Shown here piece after piece: positions 28,610 to 36,507 of a stretch of DNA of 64,000 nucleotides (position 1 is its first letter; the number at the start of each line of letters is the position of its first letter). Location of the stretch: the NCBI RefSeq assembly GCF_001006005.1, contig NZ_CP011254.1, forward strand, positions 2,480,001-2,544,000, written 5' to 3'. A model generated the notes under the pieces. It ran no database searches, was not told the origin of the DNA, and saw only the letters and a list, made by a program, of their open reading frames with translations. The translations under genes were made by a program, and so were the position numbers. The stretch comes from Serratia fonticola. Lineage in GTDB: Bacteria; Pseudomonadota; Gammaproteobacteria; Enterobacterales; Enterobacteriaceae.

Positions 28610-29548
28610 CTATATGTCCGTATAGAGTGGATGATTTCGTCGCTGTTGGCTCAATTTACGATATTGCTGCGGCGGCATGCCGACGTATTTGTTAAAAGTG
28701 CTATAAAAGCGACTACTGGAACGAAAGCCTGCAATAACGGCAATGTCGATAATCGTCTTGTCAGTATCACTGAGCAGTGCCCGTACATGGTTGATACGCA
28801 TTGCGGTAATATACTGCTTCATGGTTAGCTGCATCACTCGCTGGAAAATCCCCATAGCATAATTGGGGTTGAGTTTAACGTATTCAGCAATGGCATTGAC
28901 CGTCAGGATTTTGTCACAATGGGAGGCTATAAACTCAAGCATCTGGCTAACGTAAAACTGGGAATGGCGCGAGAGGCTATTCTTCAACGTGCGTGGCGTT
29001 TTATTAACCAGCACAGGCTGCCAACCCGAGAGACTAAAACGTTTGAGCATTAAGGCGATTTCATCGATCGCTAACTGGCGGATCTGTTCATTAACGCTAT
29101 TGAGTTCAGACTGCCAACGTTGAACCTCAAAGACGCTGAGCTGCTGTGCCGATAACGATTTAATCACCATGCCATGGGTCATATGGTTGACCAGCTCACG
29201 ATCCAGCGGCCAGGATAAAAACAGATGCATTGGCAAGTTGAATATCGCCATCTGTTTACAGTGGCCAGGATTTATGAGCTGATGGGGCGTACAAGCCCAA
29301 AACAGGGTGATATACCCCTGTTTGACCCTTACTACCTCGTCATTGATAAGATATTCCACATCGCCATCAAACGGGACATTAACCTCGACCTGACCATGCC
29401 AGTGGCTGTAAGTCATTGCCAACGGTGCCCGCAACTCGACATCCATACGCTGATACTCTGAGTAGAGTGCCAGTGGGCTACGAGTCTTTTTTTCATAACT
29501 GCGACACATATGCGGATCATGTGGCAGTCGCGGGATGTTGTTTTCCAT
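28610..29548 (-). CDS. MelR-like AraC-family regulator, without melAB
   Basis: 312 residues from ATG 29548 (a later ATG at 29509 is possible). From memory the protein follows E. coli MelR nearly end to end: TRSPLALYSEYQRMD, HWHGQVEVNVPFDGDVEYLI, TLFWACTPHQL and NLPMHLFLSWPLDRE all match its sugar-binding half. The C-terminal two-HTH AraC domain starts near residue 205 and includes NYAMGIFQRVMQLTMKQYI and AGFRSSSRFYSTFNKYVG. MelR controls melibiose genes melAB, which are not here; the next genes are an NhaC transporter and a C-S lyase. It is either an orphan MelR or a paralogue with a changed target. Confidence 0.85.
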   Translation of the reverse strand: MENNIPRLPHDPHMCRSYEKKTRSPLALYSEYQRMDVELRAPLAMTYSHWHGQVEVNVPFDGDVEYLINDEVVRVKQGYITLFWACTPHQLINPGHCKQMAIFNLPMHLFLSWPLDRELVNHMTHGMVIKSLSAQQLSVFEVQRWQSELNSVNEQIRQLAIDEIALMLKRFSLSGWQPVLVNKTPRTLKNSLSRHSQFYVSQMLEFIASHCDKILTVNAIAEYVKLNPNYAMGIFQRVMQLTMKQYITAMRINHVRALLSDTDKTIIDIAVIAGFRSSSRFYSTFNKYVGMPPQQYRKLSQQRRNHPLYTDI

Positions 29549-29602
29549 GATAAGCAGAGTTCCTGGATCCTCAGTCTGACACGAGATGTGATACCAAAGC
29601 AT

Positions 29603-30040
29603 GCTGATAGCTTAACCGAAAAAAACTGTCTTTTTATCTCCATTTTCGCCAAATCATTCCCAGAAACTCATATTTGATGCCCGTCAATGGAAGATCTGAG
29701 CTATCGGGAATACCGGGTCTTTTGCAACAGGTGATGTCATTCGCCCATTTTAGCAACGGGATGCTGAAAACTCATTGGAGTCTACTGTGCCAGCCGCGAG
29801 CTACAAGTGGTTATACCGCTGGCTCTCTGACGGCCTGAACGAACGCTTCGATATCGCTGTTGAAGACCTTCGCGTTGCTCACTTGGCTCATACGTCCCTG
29901 GTCTTTACAGGGAGAAGGGTAGGGATAAGGGGGGAAGAGCTGATGAGATCAATTTAGAGCGAGAAATGAGCAGAGTAAGCCGAGAAAATCGACGGGTGAC
30001 GTTTTTTTCAACATTCAACTCGTTGAATGCTTGATAAGTG
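29603..30040. other. Intergenic region before leuX with a perfect 18-bp palindrome
   Basis: No gene is supported. A 60-codon open frame at 29775-29957 has no recognisable similarity and poor initiation. CATTCAAC, TC, GTTGAATG (30012-30029) is a perfect palindrome 12 bases before the leuX -35 element, an operator-like site. Confidence 0.4.
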
Positions 30041-30068
30041 TTGCGCGAGGCAAGTGGGAAGGTATAAT
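30041..30068 (+). promoter_or_regulatory. leuX promoter
   Basis: TTGCGC (30041-30046), 16-base spacer, TATAAT (30063-30068), followed by a GC-rich start region GCCCACG, 29 bases before the tRNA. This is the pattern of a stringently controlled tRNA promoter. Confidence 0.75.
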
Positions 30069-30096
30069 GCCCACGTTTTCCGCATACTACTTCAGT

Positions 30097-30181
30097 GCCG
30101 AAGTGGCGAAATCGGTAGACGCAGTTGATTCAAAATCAACCGTAGAGATACGTGCCGGTTCGAGTCCGGCCTTCGGCACCA
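30097..30181 (+). tRNA. leuX: tRNA-Leu (anticodon CAA)
   Basis: 85 bases from GCCGAAG to the encoded CCA end. The acceptor stem GCCGAAG pairs with CTTCGGC, the anticodon stem GTTGA/TCAAC flanks the loop TTCAAAA with CAA at 30131-30133, a long variable arm typical of class II tRNA-Leu follows, and the T arm reads CCGGTTCGAGTCCGG. Sequence matches E. coli leuX almost base for base. leuX is a well-known integration site for genomic islands, and the second copy of its 3' end at 31755-31825 shows that this happened here. A terminator-like stem with T run follows at about 30200-30227. Confidence 0.98.
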
Positions 30182-30231
30182 TTAGTCAGTACGCAAATCA
30201 AGTCGCCTTCGAGCGGCTTTTTTTGTGCCTG
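30161..30231 (+). other. Attachment-site repeat, left copy (leuX 3' end)
   Basis: 71 bases from CGAGTCCGGCCTTCGGCACC through the tRNA end and terminator to GTGCCTG. It reappears at 31755-31825 with only a missing G in the tRNA part and a small change near AAGTCG. The pair bounds an islet of about 1.5 kb. Confidence 0.85.
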
Positions 30232-30387
30232 AAATCCAGCAGTTACCCACCTTTCTCGCTATATTAGCTCCCTCAAGGTCAACCGACTTCAACGAACATC
30301 TACCAACTGGAATGTTGGCCATCGAGATGATGGGGGGGCTAATGTTGTCTTCGCCACAGGTAGTTACGCTAACAAAACAATGCTATT

Positions 30388-30414
30388 TTAATAAGTGTTA
30401 TTAACTGTTATTAA
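30388..30414 (+). promoter_or_regulatory. Operator repeats before the RHH/ParE locus
   Basis: TTAATAA (30388-30394), three bases, TTATTAA (30398-30404) form a perfect inverted repeat. TGTTATTAA is also repeated directly at 30396-30404 and 30406-30414. Such overlapping half-sites, a few bases before the antitoxin ribosome site, are typical of RHH repressors. Confidence 0.6.
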
Positions 30415-30426
30415 AAGGTGATGCTC

Positions 30427-30675
30427 ATGGGACAACCCGCGAAACAGACGATCAGCGCTCAGATCCCCGCAGAGCTTGCTGCGGCGGTTGAAAACCTGGC
30501 TATTGAACTGGACAGATCCAAAAGCTGGGTGATTAAGGAAGCATTGACTGCCATGATTGAAGAGAGAGAGCGGCGGCATCAGCAGATTTTGAAAGGCCTT
30601 GCTGATGTCGATGCGGGAAGGGTGGTTAGCCATGCGGATGTGGTTGACTTCGCTAACAAACTGAAAAAATCATAA
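30427..30675 (+). CDS. Ribbon-helix-helix antitoxin
   Basis: 82 residues from the ATG at 30427, chosen because AAGG lies eight bases upstream; two in-frame codons (GTG 30418, ATG 30421) overlap that site. N-terminal RHH domain: KQTISAQIPAELAAAVENLA followed by LDRSKSWVIKEALTAM. The acidic/charged C-terminal part likely binds the toxin encoded three bases after its stop. Should repress its own operon through the repeats at 30388-30414. Confidence 0.88.
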   Translation: MGQPAKQTISAQIPAELAAAVENLAIELDRSKSWVIKEALTAMIEERERRHQQILKGLADVDAGRVVSHADVVDFANKLKKS

Positions 30676-30678
30676 CCT

Positions 30679-30954
30679 ATGGAAATACAGTGGACCCAAA
30701 AGGCTCAGGATGACTTGGAGCGTATTTATAGGTTTGCCTGTCAGTTCAGTCGGCAACATGCTGACAATGTGTTAGAGCGTTTGATCATCGGAACCTCAGG
30801 GCTCGCCGACCATCCAAGAATCGGTGTACCTCAGATAAGATATGAACCACGAGAAGTGAGAAAAATCTTGTTTGATGATTATGACGTTCACTATGAAATT
30901 CAGCACGATACTATTTATATTGTCGATCTTTGGCACACCCGAGAAGATCGCTGA
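30679..30954 (+). CDS. ParE/RelE-fold toxin
   Basis: 91 residues. The N-terminal EIQWTQKAQDDLERIYRF and the C-terminal YEIQHDTIYIVDLWHTRED are typical of ParE-type toxins (gyrase poisons), with the conserved Arg-containing strand REVRKILFDDYDVHYE. The RelE and ParE groups are hard to separate by eye; ParE is favoured because the antitoxin is RHH. Directly follows the antitoxin. Part of the leuX islet. Confidence 0.87.
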   Translation: MEIQWTQKAQDDLERIYRFACQFSRQHADNVLERLIIGTSGLADHPRIGVPQIRYEPREVRKILFDDYDVHYEIQHDTIYIVDLWHTREDR

Positions 30955-30997
30955 ATATCCAGGTCTGCTTATAGCCATAAGTCATAAAAGGATGCTC

Positions 30998-31510
30998 ATG
31001 CTAATCATCTTTGGTGGGTTACCGGGAACTGGGAAATCAACCATTGCCCGTTTATTGGCATCCAGACTGAACGCGGTCTGGGTGCGTATCGACTCTATCG
31101 AACAATCACTGATTCGGTCGGAAAAAATCACCATGTCTGATATGGGACCTGCCGGATATCTGGTCGGGTATGCTATCGCCGCGGATAATCTTAAGTTGGC
31201 TAACAACGTCATTGCCGATTCGGTAAATTCTCTCGCTATTACTCGGCAGGCTTGGCGAGATGTGGCTTCAGAAAATGCAGTGCCTGTGTTGGAAATTGAA
31301 ATTATCTGTTCCGATAAAGCGCAGCATAAGGAGAGGGTTGAGCACCGTAGCGCAGACATTACTGGGCATGTATTGCCCGACTGGCAGAAAGTCATCACTC
31401 GCCAGTATGAAGTTTGGTTATCCACTGATATCACCCTAGATACTTCAGTGTTAACGCCCGATCAGGCCGTAGAGGTTATTCTCCAGCATATTGAATCATG
31501 CAGGCTTTGA
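30998..31510 (+). CDS. P-loop kinase-like protein (AAA_33 type)
   Basis: 170 residues from the ATG at 30998 (AAGG upstream). The Walker A motif GGLPGTGKST is at residue 6, followed by a DSIEQSL segment (Asp of a kinase LID/Walker-like element). The C-terminal part contains ERVEHRSADI with basic residues expected of a nucleoside or small-molecule kinase. Similar proteins phosphorylate antibiotics, gluconate or uncharacterised substrates. It is the third gene of the leuX islet, 43 bases after the toxin. Whether it belongs to the toxin-antitoxin unit is unknown. Confidence 0.75.
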   Translation: MLIIFGGLPGTGKSTIARLLASRLNAVWVRIDSIEQSLIRSEKITMSDMGPAGYLVGYAIAADNLKLANNVIADSVNSLAITRQAWRDVASENAVPVLEIEIICSDKAQHKERVEHRSADITGHVLPDWQKVITRQYEVWLSTDITLDTSVLTPDQAVEVILQHIESCRL

Positions 31511-31754
31511 CTCTCAGGTCACGGTGTACTTTAAGTCGAGGTTGGCAAGTGTTAAATCTGGTCAGTAAACCTCTATTGCTGAAGTGGGCTATAGGGTTTA
31601 CACCAAAGTTTGCCAAAATAGCATTACCGACAACATCATGTCTGCGCGGCTTCGAGTCACAAATTTAACAATTTCAAGCGTTGATATCTGTGTTGGTATA
31701 ATGTCTTTATTTTTATATTAACTGACAATAAATCATGAGGTTATGGATTATGCG

Positions 31755-31825
31755 CGAGTCCGGCCTTCGCACCATTAGTCAGTACGCAAATCAAGTCGTG
31801 CTTCGAGCGGCTTTTTTTGTGCCTG
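31755..31825 (+). other. Attachment-site repeat, right copy (decayed leuX 3' end)
   Basis: Copy of 30161-30231, including the tRNA T-arm half, the CACCATTAGTCAGTACGCAA flank and the terminator T run. One base of the tRNA acceptor strand is missing (CTTCGCACC instead of CTTCGGCACC). No integrase gene remains between the copies, so the islet looks fixed. Confidence 0.85.
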
Positions 31826-31905
31826 GAATTCGGCCCCCGTAAGGCTCCCCTCGCTTTTTCAGTCAATCTACATCAACTTTCTGTTGTGGGTAGAGACAGG
31901 TAACC

Positions 31906-32100
31906 ATGGCCAAAATGAGCAGGATACCAAATAGAACTATCGACACTAGAACGCAGAGTGCCCCTTACATCACGAATTTTCTTGGAAGCATCAGGGATAG
32001 GCTGGACTTCAGAGATTTGATGTCTTGGTCTGGGAGCTTATGGATAACGCGAATGACGCCAATTCTGTAAGAGTAGCGGTCAGAATGCTGATAAACTGAG
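31906..32100 (+). pseudogene. Possible remnant of a GHKL-type ATPase gene
   Basis: A 54-codon frame starts at ATG 31906 (AGG upstream) and stops at 32070. In another frame, between a stop near 32000 and TGA near 32100, the translation contains DVLVWELMDNANDANSVRV, which resembles the N-box of Hsp90/MORC-type ATPases (ELxDNAxDA). The two frames overlap, as expected from a frameshifted and truncated gene. Assignment rests on this one motif. Confidence 0.3.
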
Positions 32101-32187
32101 CTCAGGTTTTGTGAGCATGGAGACGCTGACGGTTAAAGGCGTCAGTTTTCCAGAGCTTATTGTAGACAAAGATGCGGGGCAGAATTT

Positions 32188-32433
32188 ATGGTGACTTACA
32201 AAGAAATTATTGCTGATGTTAAAGCTCGTACAGGCAAAACGATACACCACTCGTGTTGGATAGCACATGTAAAATCGATGTATGGGTTGACCACTCGACA
32301 ATCAATAAATCGCCAAGATCCTACAAAATGGGTTAAACCCTGTCCGGAACATTGGATCCCTGAGATAGAACAATCACTGCTTAATCTGGGCATGATCCGT
32401 AGCTTTTCAGATAAAATAAAAGCTAATAAATAA
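32188..32433 (+). CDS. Small protein with CWIAHVK motif, function unknown
   Basis: 81 residues, no signal peptide or membrane helix. The pattern HSCWIAHVKSMYGL, then NRQDPTKWVKPCP and a final helix ending LNLGMI, belongs to a family of small proteins that I have seen as short stand-alone genes or C-terminal domains in accessory regions; I do not know its function. The two conserved Cys might bind a metal or form a disulphide, but this is speculation. It precedes the NucS-like nuclease by 88 AT-rich bases and may be co-transcribed. Confidence 0.6.
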   Translation: MVTYKEIIADVKARTGKTIHHSCWIAHVKSMYGLTTRQSINRQDPTKWVKPCPEHWIPEIEQSLLNLGMIRSFSDKIKANK

Positions 32434-32521
32434 ACCACCAGCTAGGCTGGTAGTTATATTTAATTTGTGCTAATTTCATACTGTTTTAATTTTTTAAAAT
32501 ATAATCTAAAAGGAATCGCGT

Positions 32522-33520
32522 ATGGGACTATATAATATTCTTGATAAAAACCTTACGGCCTTAAAAAAGACATCATTTTCTCTGGAGGGATTGCAGGAAC
32601 GATATGATTTGCAGGAGGCTATCAAGAAAAACATTGAAATTCTATCCCCGGATTGTCTGGTGATTTCCGAAGAGTTCTCTGACTGGGAAGACAGTAGGCG
32701 CAGAATTGATTTGCTAGCCATTGATAAACAAGCAAACCTGGTGGTTATTGAACTCAAGCGAGATGAAGTTGGCGCTCATATGGAGTTGCAAGCCCTTAGG
32801 TATGCCGCAATGATTTCAACCATGAGCTTCGCTAAAGCCTGCGAATACTATGAAAAGTATTTGAAAGAAAATAATATAGATATTAATGCTAAAGAGAAAA
32901 TTCTTGATTTTGTCGAGCTTGATGAAACGGAATTGGTTGATTTTGGTAAGGATATTCGTATCGTGCTTGCCTCGGCTGACTTTGGTAAAGAATTGACGAC
33001 CACGGTGATATGGCTCAGAGATAAAGGCGTAGATATTAGATGTGTTAGGCTTACACCCTATAACTTCAATGGTGACGTATTAATTAACGCCGAGCAGATT
33101 ATACCCGTTCCAGAACTTGAAGAGTACCAGGTTAGGTTCAGAGAAAAACGTAGCGAACAGATAATAAGCAGTCAAAAATCTGAGAAGGATTACTCTGGAT
33201 ATCAATACAACGGTAGAGTCTATAATAAACGTAAATTGGCACTTGAATTGTTTACCGATTGGATTAATAAGCATAATCCCGCAGACTTTAACGATCTTAA
33301 ACGCAAGTTAGGTGATGTGCTAAGAAGCCGCACGATTGCATTGGCAGACCAAATCTCAGAAGAGAGAAAAAGCAGGTTCCACATGCAGGAAGACTGTTTG
33401 ATTGAGTTACCATCAGGAGAACTGGTTGCCATCTCTAATCAGTGGGGGATCGGAAATATTGACCGATTGCTAGACTTTGTTCGGCGTGATGGCTTTATCA
33501 TTGAAAAGATAGAGCAATAA
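32522..33520 (+). CDS. NucS-like PD-(D/E)XK nuclease
   Basis: 332 residues. The nuclease core is clear: RRIDLLAIDKQANLVVIELK gives the D...ExK catalytic pattern (Asp near residue 60, ELKR near 78), followed by QALRYAAMIS with the usual Gln. This resembles the C-terminal nuclease of NucS/DUF91 but here it is N-terminal, with a C-terminal region of about 130 residues that includes YSGYQYNGRVYNKRKLALEL, a module often attached to such nucleases. AT-rich relative to the genome and in accessory DNA, so a defence or mobile-element role is plausible. AAAGGAA precedes the ATG. Confidence 0.72.
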   Translation: MGLYNILDKNLTALKKTSFSLEGLQERYDLQEAIKKNIEILSPDCLVISEEFSDWEDSRRRIDLLAIDKQANLVVIELKRDEVGAHMELQALRYAAMISTMSFAKACEYYEKYLKENNIDINAKEKILDFVELDETELVDFGKDIRIVLASADFGKELTTTVIWLRDKGVDIRCVRLTPYNFNGDVLINAEQIIPVPELEEYQVRFREKRSEQIISSQKSEKDYSGYQYNGRVYNKRKLALELFTDWINKHNPADFNDLKRKLGDVLRSRTIALADQISEERKSRFHMQEDCLIELPSGELVAISNQWGIGNIDRLLDFVRRDGFIIEKIEQ

Positions 33521-33549
33521 CTGTGAACAGATCGTTTTAAAACGTCGAT

Positions 33550-33593
33550 AACCTTAGCATCGCCAATAAATTTTCTTGGGTTGTGCTAAGGTT
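33550..33593. terminator. Shared hairpin between convergent genes
   Basis: AACCTTAGCA (33550-33559) and TGCTAAGGTT (33584-33593) pair perfectly around a 24-base loop, between the nuclease stop (33520) and the HipA stop (33598). No T run, so termination strength is uncertain. Confidence 0.45.
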
Positions 33594-33597
33594 GGAA

Positions 33598-34869
33598 CTA
33601 AATGTTCGCAACTCTGAACGCTTCAGACATTCGTTCCTGCTCCCGAAGAGGTAGTCCCAAACCATCAGCAATCGTCCTCCATTGAGCCACAATCCCCATA
33701 AAGTTTTCAATAATTTCATCGGCCTGCGCCAAGCTCAAACGGAAATATTCAGCGACTTCACGTGCCAGTTCGAGATCTAGTGCATTATCTGCTTCGGTGA
33801 TATTAAGCTTTAGGCCGTCAGACCAGGGAACGGGGTTCATATCGTAGGCTTCAGAAAGCCGCCAGCCTTTGCCAGGGACCAAAATGAAACCATGATTGCG
33901 TAGGTGATCATCGGTGTTAGAGACAAGAATATTGAAAACAATCCTTGACCAGAGCTCTTGCAGGTCGGTTTTTGTTTGTGCGCCATGCCTTATCAGGACG
34001 TCTGCAAGTTCAAGATAACTGGCGCCGCTAGAGGCATCATCACCATCTTGATGTCTGGTCATTGTCATGGCAGAAGCAAAATGAAGGCGCTGGCCGGATC
34101 CTGTACGGTCGAACCGACGGACCATAAAGCAGTGGTAATCGCTGGCATATTTATGCGCTTCAGCTGTTGCGACGTTCAGCCCGCAGCCAACGGCGAGAGC
34201 ATTGGCCACCATCTCCCAGCCGCCAACATCGTAATCATCTTTGGTGCTGGGAAATTTTGCGATATAGAGATGGCCATGCTTGTCCACGACACTTGCTTTG
34301 GGTCTTGCCCCACCTAGAGAACCACCTGGCGCAATGAGCATCCGCAACCATTCCTGACCCTGTAGGGATGTATTGTCTGGATCATCTTCTAGTGCGCGGC
34401 TTGCCCTTTCTAAAGCGTGAATTTCGGTAAAGGGAGGAGCTGCTTCGTCAGCTCGGTTATCAAGAAATTCACCTTCATCATTAAGCTTGTAGCGTAGGGC
34501 TCCTACTCGATAAAGATCATGTACACCCAAGAGATAATTTGATTCGTATAGCCTGGTTCCTTCAGCTTGGATACCGGCACGAATATCCCGCTCAAGGCGA
34601 CGCTTCATCAGTATTCGGCCCCAGCGATCGGGACTGGAGTCGCCAAATATGCCGAATTTATCCCGTGGGTGAGTGGGGTACTGGGCACCTTCGAATAAAA
34701 GAATCTCTGGATCAAGTTGCAAACGATTGAGGTCGGGATCGGCCAATGCTAGAGGGTCATACTGAAATTCAAATAACTCTCGCGTACGAGTTTGTCGGCT
34801 ATGCAGGAAGCCAATTCGCTTTGGCCCGTGCATTCCATCCCAGTCTGCATATACCCCGATCATCGCCAT
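33598..34869 (-). CDS. HipA-family Ser/Thr kinase toxin
   Basis: 423 residues, normal for HipA. The N-terminal HipA_N part is followed by the kinase core: the ATP-binding stretch APGGSLGGARPKASVV, catalytic NILVSNTDDHLRNHGF and metal-binding YDMNPVP. HipA phosphorylates glutamyl-tRNA synthetase in E. coli, inducing persistence; targets vary in relatives. An HTH partner starts the operon, two bases upstream. Another start two codons later (MIGVYADW) is possible. Confidence 0.88.
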   Translation of the reverse strand: MAMIGVYADWDGMHGPKRIGFLHSRQTRTRELFEFQYDPLALADPDLNRLQLDPEILLFEGAQYPTHPRDKFGIFGDSSPDRWGRILMKRRLERDIRAGIQAEGTRLYESNYLLGVHDLYRVGALRYKLNDEGEFLDNRADEAAPPFTEIHALERASRALEDDPDNTSLQGQEWLRMLIAPGGSLGGARPKASVVDKHGHLYIAKFPSTKDDYDVGGWEMVANALAVGCGLNVATAEAHKYASDYHCFMVRRFDRTGSGQRLHFASAMTMTRHQDGDDASSGASYLELADVLIRHGAQTKTDLQELWSRIVFNILVSNTDDHLRNHGFILVPGKGWRLSEAYDMNPVPWSDGLKLNITEADNALDLELAREVAEYFRLSLAQADEIIENFMGIVAQWRTIADGLGLPLREQERMSEAFRVANI

Positions 34870-34871
34870 CG

Positions 34872-35375
34872 TTAACTCCCTTTGATTGACTTCTTCAATG
34901 GTTTTAGCAGGGCAGCCAGATCGGCCGACGTTGTGCTGCGGGCCGTATTGTTTGCTACGGAGCCAGCTTTCGTTGCTGTAGCTGCCTGCTTATCTGATCC
35001 TTCGTACTTGTGGGCAAGCTCAGGGCGCGGCTTTTTGTCTGCTGGTGCTTTACTCGGTTTTGCCTTGGAAGTGAAAACGATCTCGTTCTTTATCAGCCGG
35101 GAATCCTGAAGTTGGCGGCCTAGTTGATCTTCGGCGGCCAACTTATTCAGGTCGCTTTCAAGCCCTAACACCTGCATGACTGATAGATATGCACCTATCG
35201 TCACGCCTGCACCCCCGGCTTCAAGCGAACGTAGCGTCATTGGCGACATACCAGCCCGTTCTGCCACCTGTTTGGCCGTTAGTTTGCGCCGAAGACGCGC
35301 AAGTTTCAGACGCTCACCAAAATCAGTCAGCAACTGGTTAGTTGTAGGAAGTAGTGGTGCTGTTTTTTTCGCCAT
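34872..35375 (-). CDS. HipB-like HTH antitoxin with long C-terminal extension
   Basis: 167 residues, about twice the size of E. coli HipB (88). Residues 15-75 are a Cro/C1-type [23 protein letters not shown]. The remaining 90 residues are Lys/Ala/Ser-rich ([13 protein letters not shown] and later [20 protein letters not shown]), probably disordered, and perhaps involved in binding HipA. The stop is two bases before the hipA start. Three AATATTAG words upstream are the likely operators. Confidence 0.85.
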   Translation of the reverse strand: MAKKTAPLLPTTNQLLTDFGERLKLARLRRKLTAKQVAERAGMSPMTLRSLEAGGAGVTIGAYLSVMQVLGLESDLNKLAAEDQLGRQLQDSRLIKNEIVFTSKAKPSKAPADKKPRPELAHKYEGSDKQAATATKAGSVANNTARSTTSADLAALLKPLKKSIKGS

Positions 35376-35414
35376 AATATCAATATTTTATCTTTTTAGT
35401 ACAGATTACACCAT

Positions 35415-35506
35415 AATATTAGCATAATTTTGACATGAAGCAGAAAGTGGATGACATGTGATACTAATATTTTTACTAAAAATGGTTTAAAACGCCAGAA
35501 TATTAG
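35415..35506. promoter_or_regulatory. Three AATATTAG operator words upstream of hipBA
   Basis: AATATTAG at 35415-35422 and 35499-35506, and its complement CTAATATT at 35464-35471, all within 131 bases of the hipB start. Spacings of about 49 and 35 bases suggest cooperative repressor binding, as for E. coli HipB, which uses four repeated sites. Confidence 0.5.
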
Positions 35507-35749
35507 CACTTTTGAAATTGCTTTGAAGGAGGGAAGGGGATTTGTACGTATTCACTAGCCCCGTATCTGCATCGTCCATTTATGCAAAGTCTGTGTTACC
35601 TGGGCTCTTATGTTCCTTGCAGATAGCCTACTCATACTAAAAGCACACCGCTGAACCTCTGGGGCGTCTAGCTTAAGGTTTGGCCCGCTTTCCAGCTCAG
35701 CCAGCAAGGATTATCATACGATCGAGACTACAGATCTAGAGAGTGTGCT

Positions 35750-36385
35750 ATGCAACATATTATTGAAGGTTTCCTCAGTTTCCAGAAAGAGATTTTCCCT
35801 CAGCGTAAGGAGCTCTTTCGCAGCCTTGCCTCCAGCCAGAACCCTAAAGCACTTTTTATTTCGTGTTCTGACAGCCGCCTGGTACCCGAGTTGGTGACCC
35901 AGCAAGAGCCGGGGCAGCTTTTCGTTATCCGTAACGCAGGCAACATCGTCCCTTCCTTTGGCCCGGAGCCAGGAGGCGTGTCTGCGAGCATTGAATACGC
36001 GGTGGTGGCGTTAGGCGTTACTGATATCGTGATTTGCGGCCACTCGAACTGCGGCGCCATGAAGGCTATAGCTTCTTGTCAGTGCCTTGACCCGATGCCT
36101 GCTGTTGCTCACTGGCTACACTATGCGGACGCGGCAAAAGCGGTGGTAGAGAAGAAGACCTGGGATAGCGAAATCGACAAAGTTAACGCTATGGTTGAAG
36201 AGAACGTGATAGCCCAGCTAAATAATATTAAGACTCACCCGTCCGTTGCCGTTGGTCTGCGTGACAACGCCCTACGCCTGCACGGCTGGGTGTACGACAT
36301 CGAAAGTGGTGAGATCCGCACACTGGACAAAAATACCAAGAATTTCGTCTCGCTAGCGGATAACCCCGAGGTGTACTTCGAATAA
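35750..36385 (+). CDS. Beta-class carbonic anhydrase (CynT-like)
   Basis: 211 residues. Reversible hydration of CO2. The zinc ligands are seen in SCSDSR and GHSNCGAM, and the protein tracks E. coli CynT closely ([53 protein letters not shown]). In E. coli CynT supplies bicarbonate balance for cyanase, but cynS and cynR are not here, so the gene may serve another purpose. Followed by overlapping hairpins at 36411-36442 and then a luxR gene. Confidence 0.9.
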   Translation: MQHIIEGFLSFQKEIFPQRKELFRSLASSQNPKALFISCSDSRLVPELVTQQEPGQLFVIRNAGNIVPSFGPEPGGVSASIEYAVVALGVTDIVICGHSNCGAMKAIASCQCLDPMPAVAHWLHYADAAKAVVEKKTWDSEIDKVNAMVEENVIAQLNNIKTHPSVAVGLRDNALRLHGWVYDIESGEIRTLDKNTKNFVSLADNPEVYFE

Positions 36386-36410
36386 CAGATGATTGGCTAT
36401 GAGTGGGACC

Positions 36411-36442
36411 GCTCCTGGGCAGAAAGCCAGGAGCCTTCTGCC
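36411..36442 (+). terminator. Overlapping hairpins between carbonic anhydrase and luxR
   Basis: GCTCCTGG (36411-36418) pairs with CCAGGAGC (36427-36434). GGCAGAA (36418-36424) can instead pair with TTCTGCC (36436-36442). The two stems share bases and exclude each other. No T run follows, so this may be a leader structure of luxR rather than a simple terminator. Confidence 0.4.
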
Positions 36443-36507
36443 TGGCGTCCTTATCTGCTATATTCGCTAGGTGGAAATTATTTTATGTTGTCGGGGGCGA
36501 GCAGTTA

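Larger units (their letters stand above)
31511..32187. other. Intergenic accessory DNA: islet end and decayed genes
   Basis: About 680 bases without an intact gene. 31511-31740 shows nothing except a TATAAT-like box near 31697. The decayed attachment copy is at 31755-31825, followed by a possible GHKL ATPase remnant at 31906-32100. Confidence 0.5.

Noticed and set aside
29775..29957. 60-codon frame before leuX
   Set aside because: Weak initiation and no recognised family; could be a gene fragment, but not supported.
35750..36385. Considered as part of a cyn cyanate operon
   Set aside because: No cynS or cynR in the neighbourhood; only the carbonic anhydrase resembles that operon.
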